Shown: in pieces, positions 36,581 to 43,792 of the stretch | Numbering within the stretch: position 1 is the stretch's first letter | How the letters are laid out: each line of letters starts with the position of its first letter | Assembly: GCA_937959125.1 (NCBI GenBank) | Contig: CALGQU010000021.1 | Coordinates: forward strand, 1 to 43,792 | DNA from: an uncultured Croceitalea sp. | Lineage (GTDB): Bacteria; Bacteroidota; Bacteroidia; Flavobacteriales; Flavobacteriaceae | Reading direction: 5' to 3' | DNA length: 43,792 bases | Made by a program: the position numbers and the translations under genes | Notes under the pieces: generated by a model | The model's database searches: none | Seen by the model: the letters and a program-made list of their open reading frames with translations, nothing else | Told to the model about the DNA's origin: nothing

Positions 36581-37677
36581 AGCCCTTTGGTCTGGGTTTG
36601 ATGAAAAGCATTGGCTTGAAGACGTAAGAGCTCCTCCGCTTTTTCTTTTTTGTATCGATAGAGTTCTTCTTCGGATTTAATATCCTCATAAATTTCTTGG
36701 TTCATCGCAGAATCCGTGGCCATCAGTAGTTTTCGTTGCGCCACTTTTTGGGTCACCCAGGTAGCAACAACACTTTCGGCCTCCTCTACTTTAAAATCGT
36801 ATTCCCCTTTGGGGGCTAACAGCTTGGCAATGATAGGTGCCGTTTCTATAGACAAAAACAAAAGGAATATAAAAAAGGAAGGTAACCAGGGAAGTTTGTC
36901 CAATGCATTAATACGTGCCATAAGACCATCAAAACCATCAATGATGGGTTGCGAAGAAACTACAGCACTACCATACGCTTGATCTAAGGCTGTTATCTGG
37001 TTTTCCAAACCTGCAATTTTGGCCGCATTGGTCTCCTTTAAGGCCTGTAGCTCTTGCAGGTAAGCATCATGTTTTTCCCGTTTTTCCTTATAAACGGGAC
37101 CTTTACCTAAAAGGCCGGTACCGGCGGTACCTTCGGCTTCTGAAATATAGGTGTTATATAGGGCGTTGGTTTCCGCCTCTTTTGTGCTAATTTCATTTTT
37201 TAAAGCGGTAATTTCCCCTTGTAAGGCCTCCTTCTTGGGCGTATACTGTAGGGCCAACTGTTCCTTGTTTTCCAAGGTCATTGCATTCTTTTCTTCCAGT
37301 AAAACCTGATTGATTTCCTTTTCAAAAATCTTCATTTCCAAAGGTTTGGAAATTACTATGGCAATGATGACCGCTAGGACAATCCGCGGAGCCGCCTGTA
37401 GTAGTTCACTTTTAAAACTATCCTTTTTCTTAATGGTAGAAACAATATAGCGATCTAGGTTAAAAATTAGCAAGCCCCAAATAAAGCCAAAGAAAATAGC
37501 GGTATATACGTTGTCAAAAACAGTATAAAGGGCGTAACCACTGGCTATAAATGCCATTACGGCCGTAAAGAATACCGTGGCGCCAATGCCTGCATATTTG
37601 TTTCGCTCGCCATTGGAACAATTGGAAAGAATGTCCGTGTCCGCTCCGGAACAGAAGATAAAAAATCGTTGTAACAT
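36577..37677 (-). CDS. DUF4407 domain-containing membrane protein
   Basis: FIFCSGADTDILSNCSNGERNKYAGIGATVFFTAVMAFIASGYALYTVF...GFIWGLLIFNLDRYIVSTIKKKD. Confidence 0.88.
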   Translation of the reverse strand: MLQRFFIFCSGADTDILSNCSNGERNKYAGIGATVFFTAVMAFIASGYALYTVFDNVYTAIFFGFIWGLLIFNLDRYIVSTIKKKDSFKSELLQAAPRIVLAVIIAIVISKPLEMKIFEKEINQVLLEEKNAMTLENKEQLALQYTPKKEALQGEITALKNEISTKEAETNALYNTYISEAEGTAGTGLLGKGPVYKEKREKHDAYLQELQALKETNAAKIAGLENQITALDQAYGSAVVSSQPIIDGFDGLMARINALDKLPWLPSFFIFLLFLSIETAPIIAKLLAPKGEYDFKVEEAESVVATWVTQKVAQRKLLMATDSAMNQEIYEDIKSEEELYRYKKEKAEELLRLQANAFHQTQTKGL

Positions 37678-37811
37678 GATAGTGCTCGTTTTGGTTTTAT
37701 CCTTCGACTGGGCTTAGGACAGGTTCTTTATATGGAACGCAAGTATTGGAGAATTGTTACAGAAAAAGCCTTCTAAATGAAGGCTTTAACATGGATTTAT
37801 GTAAATCCGGC

Positions 37812-39557
37812 TTATAGATTTTTACTGATTTTGACCACGGGCCGCTCTTTATTCCTTTTTGTGGTGCTAATACTTAAATCCGGATTTTTCTTTAGCAGGG
37901 TGATTGCCTCGTCCGCACTGATTTCTTTGCGTTTATAATAAAAGGTAGCGTCCTTTTTGGCCATTTCAATAATATGGTCCAATGGATTTGGCTTTGGTGG
38001 TGCTGGGGGTTGTGGTGGTGCAGGGACAACACTTTTTCTACTTGGAACTACTTTAGGTGCTTCGGTTTTTTGCGGAGTTGGGGTTTTGGTACCCTTTACC
38101 GTCTTAGGGGCCTGTGTACTTTTTGGTGAATGGAATTTTTCTATTGAGATAGGTTGGGGTGGTTGTGGCGGTTCTGGAAAATCCGGGAAAGGCTCGGCAT
38201 CCGCTTTCTGCTTGTCAGACATTATGCTATAGATATACTCCAACCGTTCTACATCACCTTTAAGGATACGCATCTTACTGCGGTCCATCTCATTGTATTT
38301 TTTTGCCAAGGCGTTGTATTCCGCCATAAGCTTCCTAGAGGCGCCTTCCTGAATATTCTTTTCATATCCATCGGGAAAAATACGCGTTCCCTCGTTCGAT
38401 TTTGAAAAGTGGGTTTTTTGGAATTCCGTCTCTACCTTTTTCAAAAAGGAAAGCGGGGTATTGCTAAAGTTGGCCATTACGGGAATGGCGGTGTATTCCG
38501 TTTCTTCCCAACTTTTGGTCAAGGCGTCAACAGTTGTCGCAAAGGAATTTAAAGGTACTTTTTTACCGTTAAGGATGATTTCGCCATTTGCGATCAACAG
38601 TATGAATTGTTTATCGACAGGGTTTTGAATTGTCAGAATGTTATCCAATGTTGATTGTTCTTGGATAGTTTTTGTTTCACTAAACCCAAACAATAAAAGG
38701 GCTACTACGGGCAAGGCCAACGCGCTGCGAAGTGCCAAGGCTTTTTTAGAACTTGTTTTTTTCATGATTTTAAATCGTTTTTTGATTGATGAATAATTTA
38801 TGGCATTGGCCATACTGACTGACTGATATTTACGCGCACTTTCCTGTGATAAGTAAGAAAGCAGTGTATTTTGATAGTGGTTGGGCGTTTGTGTCTTTTT
38901 GATGACTTCACTGTCCGCTAGAAATTCGTGATTGAGTTTTACCGCATTTTTGATCAAGTATACCATAGGATTAAACCAAAAGACGACTTGCAGGATTTCC
39001 ATAAGAACCACATCCAAGCTATGACGTTGTCTGGCATGGACTTCCTCATGCAATAGCACCTCTTTGGGAATACGGTTTTCTTCAAATTGCTTTTTGTTTA
39101 AAAAGATGTAGTTAAAAAAAGTATGTGGAGGTAATAATGGTTGGAGCAAGACTTTGGTGACCAATTTTTCCTTTAGCTTGGTATTGTTCCGAACACGCTT
39201 TAGAATCTGGTAAAGATTCTTAAGAAAACGAAATCCGAACAAAAGTACGCCCAAACCATATATTGTAAACAATAGCAGGTTCCAATTAATGGTGTCCATA
39301 TCTGTTGCTGGAGCAGGCATTATGGGCGTTTCGATGAACATTTCTACACCATCGGAGGGTTGCACCGTACTAATAACGGGAGCCTCATAGCGAACATATT
39401 CCGTAAAAACAAGGGATGGAATAATTAGGGAACAAAGCACGGCAAAGAGCAAAAACCCTCTCTTAAAATGATGATGGCTTAAGTTTTCCAAGAAAAGCTT
39501 GTAAAAACCCCAGAGAACAAAAAGGCAGGCAATGGACTTTAAAATATACGTTTCCAT
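37812..39557 (-). CDS. M56 family BlaR1-like antirepressor metalloprotease with proline-rich C-terminus
   Basis: N-terminal TMs; VLLHEEVHARQRHSLDVVLMEILQVVFWFNPMVYLIKNAVKLNHEFLAD (HExxH-like HEEVH). Confidence 0.92.
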   Translation of the reverse strand: METYILKSIACLFVLWGFYKLFLENLSHHHFKRGFLLFAVLCSLIIPSLVFTEYVRYEAPVISTVQPSDGVEMFIETPIMPAPATDMDTINWNLLLFTIYGLGVLLFGFRFLKNLYQILKRVRNNTKLKEKLVTKVLLQPLLPPHTFFNYIFLNKKQFEENRIPKEVLLHEEVHARQRHSLDVVLMEILQVVFWFNPMVYLIKNAVKLNHEFLADSEVIKKTQTPNHYQNTLLSYLSQESARKYQSVSMANAINYSSIKKRFKIMKKTSSKKALALRSALALPVVALLLFGFSETKTIQEQSTLDNILTIQNPVDKQFILLIANGEIILNGKKVPLNSFATTVDALTKSWEETEYTAIPVMANFSNTPLSFLKKVETEFQKTHFSKSNEGTRIFPDGYEKNIQEGASRKLMAEYNALAKKYNEMDRSKMRILKGDVERLEYIYSIMSDKQKADAEPFPDFPEPPQPPQPISIEKFHSPKSTQAPKTVKGTKTPTPQKTEAPKVVPSRKSVVPAPPQPPAPPKPNPLDHIIEMAKKDATFYYKRKEISADEAITLLKKNPDLSISTTKRNKERPVVKISKNL

Positions 39558-39559
39558 AG

Positions 39560-39925
39560 TTATTTTTTTTCCAGTTCGTTGTCAATGATTTTTTTTAATT
39601 CTTCCAACTCACTTTTGCTTAGATCTGTGGATCGGGTAAAGAACGAAGCAAATTGGGAAGGACTATCGTTAAAGAAGTTTTTGATGAGCCCGTTGACGTG
39701 TTTGGAAAAGTAGTCCTTCTTTTTGACCAAAGGATAGTATTCCCTGGAGCGTCCAAAACTTTTATAGGCCACAAAACCTTTATCCGTCATTCGCTTTAAT
39801 AGCGTTGCTACCGTAGTGGTGGCAGGCTTTGGTTCTTGGTAGGCATCCAGCAAATCTTTCATAAAAGCTTTTTTTTGCTTCCATAAAATATTCATCAACT
39901 CTTCTTCTGATTTTGACAACTGCAC
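39560..39925 (-). CDS. BlaI/MecI/CopY family repressor
   Basis: (V/M)QLSKSEEELMNILWKQKKAFMKDLLDAYQEPKPATTTVATLLKRMTDKGFVAYKSFGRSREYYPLV; no ATG upstream in frame, GTG at 39925 matches family N-terminus. Confidence 0.92.
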   Translation of the reverse strand: MQLSKSEEELMNILWKQKKAFMKDLLDAYQEPKPATTTVATLLKRMTDKGFVAYKSFGRSREYYPLVKKKDYFSKHVNGLIKNFFNDSPSQFASFFTRSTDLSKSELEELKKIIDNELEKK

Positions 39926-39989
39926 TTCTACATGATTAGAATTAACTCTACAAACATAGAGCAAATATTTCAATTCTACAAATGTAGAG
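39926..39989. promoter_or_regulatory. Three candidate BlaI-type operators upstream of blaI-like gene
   Basis: TTCTACATGATTAGAA (39926-39941), CTCTACAAACATAGAG (39946-39961), TTCTACAAATGTAGAG (39974-39989): three imperfect dyads sharing YTCTA-N6-TAGAR. Confidence 0.75.
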
Positions 39990-39997
39990 TATTTAAA

Positions 39998-40867
39998 TTA
40001 GTTTTTTTGCGAACGAATAGCTTCTACTACTACCGTTATCATAATAAGAGATCCACCCAAAAATGTGTTTGTAGCCGGGATTTCATTCAGAAAAAAATAG
40101 GCAATGACAATACCGTAGATAGGGAGCATACTGCTAATGATGCTTGCAGTACTTGCCTTAAAGTGCTTAAGGCTATGCACCAGCATGGTATGCCCTAATG
40201 CGGTCGTTAAAACACCCAATAGAATCACATACGGATATTGCGTACTTATGTTCGTTGTTTTATACACAACCAGAACGGGGGCCAGTACTACTGCCACTAT
40301 TAGCAATTGGTGGAACATGAGCATGGTACCGTTATAGTTTTTGACATGTTGTTTGATAATCAACGTTCTAAAGGCCAAGCAAACTGCCGATAATAATCCC
40401 AATAAGATGCCTTGGGTATATTGGCTGTCCAAATCCAACTCTGGTGCCAAAATAGCCACTCCTATGAGCACGAAGCCCCCTAAAATCAAATGGATGCGGT
40501 CCATTTTGGTTTTAAAAAAAAGAGGCTCCATTAAAGCGGTGATTATGGGGTAGGTGTACAAGGACAATAGTGCAATGGCCACATTGGAGAGTTTTAGGGA
40601 GTAGAAATACGTAATCCAATGCCCACCCATAAGCAGTGCGCTAAGCATAAAACTGGGCCAATCTTGTTTACGGTGTAGTTTGAGACTAATGTTTTTATAA
40701 CGACAGTACCCGTATAACAGCACCAAGGCAATGATGCATCGCCACCAAATAACTGCCGGTATAGGCATCTCTATATACTTACCCAGCGCCCCGGATGTAC
40801 TGATCAGTACATTGGCCAAATTAAGCCATAGCAGATTGTGGAGGTGGTTGGTTTTCATTGAGCTCAT
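39998..40867 (-). CDS. DMT superfamily (EamA) transporter
   Basis: About 10 TMs; WWRCIIALVLLYGYCRYKN...GGHWITYFYSLKLSNVAIALLSLYTYPIITALMEPLFFK. Confidence 0.93.
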   Translation of the reverse strand: MSSMKTNHLHNLLWLNLANVLISTSGALGKYIEMPIPAVIWWRCIIALVLLYGYCRYKNISLKLHRKQDWPSFMLSALLMGGHWITYFYSLKLSNVAIALLSLYTYPIITALMEPLFFKTKMDRIHLILGGFVLIGVAILAPELDLDSQYTQGILLGLLSAVCLAFRTLIIKQHVKNYNGTMLMFHQLLIVAVVLAPVLVVYKTTNISTQYPYVILLGVLTTALGHTMLVHSLKHFKASTASIISSMLPIYGIVIAYFFLNEIPATNTFLGGSLIMITVVVEAIRSQKN

Positions 40868-40916
40868 TTAAACTTTTCCAATACCTCAAATGTTGTTATA
40901 GCATCCGGAAACAAGA

Positions 40917-41993
40917 TTAAAAATCGTCCCGCGTAATGGCATCTTCACTATTCATCATGCTACTTGCATTACGATTGTTAATAATGGCCACGTCTGCTCC
41001 CGGCCAACTATGCCATTGCAAAAAATAGGCTGCTTTACCTTTTAAAACATTGATTATCTGGTTCTCATCCCAATTCCCGTAGGCTTCGGCGATGGGTCCG
41101 GCTTCTGTCAAGGCCGTAATTTTACCGGTGGCATTAAATTTCTCAAAATCCGGGAAATCTGGTGTACTGCCATAATAATCCAGGCCTACGATATCTACAT
41201 AATCGTTTCCGGGATAATAGGCCATGACCTCCCCGTTCCATCCAAAAAACTCAGCTGTTCCGTAAGCCCATAAGAGGTTTTCCAATTGGTATTCCACGGT
41301 GAAGGTATCGTACATATCTTGCCAGAGCGCTCTATAGTCCGCTTCATTCGACTGATTGTTGTTATAATCATCAATGCCCCACCAGAACCAGTCTCCATTC
41401 ATTTCATGAAAAGGTCTCCAAATAACGACCACTCCCGCATCCTGTAATCTTTTTAAAACTAGTGCCACCTTATCCAAGGCATTTCTATAATTGGTTTTTG
41501 CAACGCTTTGGGGAGCGTTTTTTATGAGGGATAAAAAGTTGATATTGGCCTTGTTGTCCACAGAATTTTCCCTAAAACTAAAACCGTCTGTAAATGGATT
41601 GTCCGCATGCCAACTGATACTCACCAACCCTCCTTTATTCCAATGGTCAATAAGCGTTTGTACAGGGTAGGTAGTTCCTGGGACGAATCCTAGATCTGCA
41701 CCAACGATTCCTACATATTTTCCGGATTGATTGGCCAAAGCCTCAACATAGGTGTCATAAAAAGTTGCGTTCTGGTCAAGACCATCACCACAATGTTGTC
41801 CCGTAATTACTTTGTTGGAGTTTATGGCATTGATAAGAACATTGGCCACCTCTTTTTTTGTGCGGATCTCAAAAGCTTCACCGACATCCAGATCTTCCAC
41901 GGAATCCGCAGGATTTACAGCCGAATCTTCGGTACATGCCACGAACACAAAAAGAACCAATAAAAAAGAAAAGAATACTAGATTTGTCTTCAT
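40917..41993 (-). CDS. Glycoside hydrolase family 26 (beta-mannanase-like) lipoprotein
   Basis: LVLFVFVACTEDS lipobox; GLVSISWHADNPF, VVIWRPFHEMNGDWFWWG, ITALTEAGPI. Confidence 0.88.
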   Translation of the reverse strand: MKTNLVFFSFLLVLFVFVACTEDSAVNPADSVEDLDVGEAFEIRTKKEVANVLINAINSNKVITGQHCGDGLDQNATFYDTYVEALANQSGKYVGIVGADLGFVPGTTYPVQTLIDHWNKGGLVSISWHADNPFTDGFSFRENSVDNKANINFLSLIKNAPQSVAKTNYRNALDKVALVLKRLQDAGVVVIWRPFHEMNGDWFWWGIDDYNNNQSNEADYRALWQDMYDTFTVEYQLENLLWAYGTAEFFGWNGEVMAYYPGNDYVDIVGLDYYGSTPDFPDFEKFNATGKITALTEAGPIAEAYGNWDENQIINVLKGKAAYFLQWHSWPGADVAIINNRNASSMMNSEDAITRDDF

Positions 41994-42006
41994 TATCAAA
42001 TTTATC

Positions 42007-43398
42007 CTATTTCTCGCTTAATTCCGTAAAATAGGTATAGAAATAGGGAATGGTCTCAATACCTTTTAAATAATTCCAAACCCCAAAATGTTCGTTGGGG
42101 GAGTGGATAGCATCACTGTCCAGGCCAAAGCCCATAAGGATGGTCTTACTGCCCAAAACCTGTTCAAAAAGGGCAACTATAGGGATGCTACCTCCAGTCC
42201 GTTCCGGAATGGGGGTTTTGCCAAAGGTTTTTTCATAGGCTTTGGCAGCGGCTTTATACCCTAAACTGTCCATATTGGTCACGTAGGGTAGGCCACCATG
42301 GTGTGGGGTGACTTTTACCTTAACGCTATCTGGCGCAAGGGCTTTAAAATGTTTGGTGAAAAGTTCCGTGATTTCATCCGGGTCTTGGTGGGGTACCAAG
42401 CGCATGGAAATTTTTGCGTAGGCCTTGCTGGCAATAACGGTTTTAGCCCCTTCCCCCGTATAGCCGCCCCAAATGCCGTTGACGTCCAAGGTTGGCCTAA
42501 TACTGTAGCGTTCTGCCGTAGAAAAGCCTTCTTCCCCTTGTACATTGCCAATATCCAATGCCTTTTTATAATCGTCTAAACTAAAAGGGGCTTTTGCCAT
42601 TTCGGCACGTTCTTCCGTGGATACTTCTTCTACATTATCGTAAAAATTGGAGACGGTAATCTTCCCGTTTTCATCATGCAAAGAGGCAATCATTTTGCTA
42701 AGGACGTTAATGGGATTGGGAACTGCACCGCCGTAAATCCCGGAATGCAAATCCCTATTTGGCCCAGTGACTTCAACTTCTACATAACTTAACCCTCTAA
42801 GTCCGGTGGTAATTGAAGGCACGTCATTGGCAATCATCCCAGTATCTGAAATAAGAATGATATCATTGGAAAGTTTTTCCTTATTGTCCGCTAAAAAGTC
42901 GGCCAAACTATCGCTCCCTACTTCTTCTTCCCCTTCGATCATAAATTTAAGGTTACAGGGCAGGCAATCGTTTTTGATCATAAACTCTGCCGCTTTCACA
43001 TGCATATACATCTGTCCCTTATCATCACAGGCACCACGTGCAAAAATGGCCCCTTCTGGGTGCAGTTCCGTTTTTTTGATGACGGGTTCAAACGGGGGGG
43101 AGGTCCATAAATCCATAGGGTCTGGTGGCTGTACATCATAATGGCCGTACACCAATACCGTGGGAAGCTGGGGATCTATCATCTTTTCACCGTACACCAC
43201 GGGATACCCTTTGGTCTCGCAGATTTCGGTGGTATCGCAACCAGCCTCCCTAAGGGAAGCTTCTACCATTTGAGCGGTTTTGACCACGTCCTTGGCATAG
43301 GCGGGATCTGCGCTAATGGAGGGAACTTTAAGTAAATTGATAAGCTCATCCAAGAACCGATCTTTATGTGTTGCAATGTAATTTTTTATAGTATCCAT
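42007..43398 (-). CDS. M20 family dipeptidase
   Basis: VLVYGHYDVQPPDPMDLWTSPPFEP...FARGACDDKGQMYMHVKA...FMIEGEEEVGS. Confidence 0.95.
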   Translation of the reverse strand: MDTIKNYIATHKDRFLDELINLLKVPSISADPAYAKDVVKTAQMVEASLREAGCDTTEICETKGYPVVYGEKMIDPQLPTVLVYGHYDVQPPDPMDLWTSPPFEPVIKKTELHPEGAIFARGACDDKGQMYMHVKAAEFMIKNDCLPCNLKFMIEGEEEVGSDSLADFLADNKEKLSNDIILISDTGMIANDVPSITTGLRGLSYVEVEVTGPNRDLHSGIYGGAVPNPINVLSKMIASLHDENGKITVSNFYDNVEEVSTEERAEMAKAPFSLDDYKKALDIGNVQGEEGFSTAERYSIRPTLDVNGIWGGYTGEGAKTVIASKAYAKISMRLVPHQDPDEITELFTKHFKALAPDSVKVKVTPHHGGLPYVTNMDSLGYKAAAKAYEKTFGKTPIPERTGGSIPIVALFEQVLGSKTILMGFGLDSDAIHSPNEHFGVWNYLKGIETIPYFYTYFTELSEK

Positions 43399-43525
43399 GT
43401 GTGTTTTTAAGTGGCTTAAAATTACGAAACCTACTGCTGTTACCTCAAATTTTTAATCGGCAAATTGAAATTATCGATTTTGCTATTTTACAATTGGAAA
43501 TTTGAATTATATTTGCAGTCCTTTT

Positions 43526-43607
43526 GCGGGCGTGGTGGAATTGGTAGACACGCTAGACTTAGGATCTAGTGCCGCGAGGTGTGAGAGTTCGAGTCTCTCC
43601 GCCCGCA
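43526..43607 (+). tRNA. tRNA-Leu (anticodon UAG)
   Basis: GCGGGCG/CGCCCGC acceptor stem, CTAGA-CTTAGGA-TCTAG anticodon stem-loop, GAGAGTTCGAGTCTCTC T-arm, variable arm. Confidence 0.96.
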
Positions 43608-43614
43608 CGAAACG

Positions 43615-43676
43615 GAAAGCTTCTTGGAAACGAGGAGCTTTTTTTATTTGGGATATTTTGGTTTGCGAAAATGTAG
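43615..43676 (+). terminator. Terminator-like hairpin and flank, copy 1 of a 62-bp direct repeat
   Basis: AAGCTTCTTGGAAACGAGGAGCTTTTTTT hairpin plus T-run; repeated at 43731-43792. Confidence 0.75.
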
Positions 43677-43730
43677 GAGAGCCATGTCTCGTAGTTTATA
43701 CTGAGCGAAGCCGAAGTACCCGCACAGATT

Positions 43731-43792
43731 GAAAGCTTCTTGGAAACAAGGGGCTTTTTTTATTTGGGATATTTTGGTTTGCGAAAATGTAG
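43731..43792 (+). repeat. Copy 2 of the 62-bp direct repeat (runs to window end)
   Basis: 60/62 identical to 43615-43676 by direct reading. Confidence 0.95.

Noticed and set aside
37701-37723. CCTTCGACTGGGCTTAGGACAGG and the related-looking CTGAGCGAAGCCGAAGTACC (43701-43720) as regulatory elements
   Set aside because: They look like short dispersed intergenic repeats common in flavobacterial genomes; only two diverged instances here, so no functional claim.
40917-41993. GH26 gene as part of the EPS regulon
   Set aside because: Separated by unrelated genes, opposite strand, and no ACAACAAT box seen upstream; treated as an independent glycan-degradation gene.
43502-43732. 76-aa plus-strand ORF at the 3' end
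   Set aside because: It translates straight through tRNA-Leu and the terminator hairpin.

Overview
Flavobacteriia-like (Bacteroidota) chromosomal window, judged from gene families, a T9SS sorting domain and TAnnTTTG-type promoters. 5' end: ruvC tail / 4-helix-bundle ORF / hemW and a run of small housekeeping or DUF genes. Centre (about 4.2-36.6 kb): a signalling-plus-exopolysaccharide superlocus. A CheY-like REC is followed by an H-NOX protein, a 4xPAS histidine kinase, a FIST-domain (NosP-like) protein, a second sensorless histidine kinase, a free HPt, a LytTR response regulator, a STAS protein and a glycosyltransferase. Then come a REC plus REC-like/sugar-transferase fusion, a half-size TolC-like protein, a Wzz/BY-kinase-like protein, Wzx, Wzy, several glycosyltransferases, a LruC/DUF4114 lipoprotein, UDP-glucose dehydrogenase, an acyltransferase, a REC-histidine kinase and the full rfbBACD dTDP-rhamnose set. 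The most interesting observation is that four operon starts in this superlocus (H-NOX, REC/sugar transferase, ugd, rfbB) carry a shared two-part upstream motif: an (A/T)TTYACAACAWT box, then a GTAR-N8-YTAC dyad. This suggests one regulon that may connect two candidate nitric-oxide sensors to polysaccharide production. 3' end: DUF4407, BlaR1/M56-BlaI pair with three candidate operators, DMT transporter, GH26 lipoprotein, M20 dipeptidase, tRNA-Leu(UAG) and a duplicated terminator-like hairpin cut by the window edge. All functional calls come from reading the translated sequence; no database search was run.
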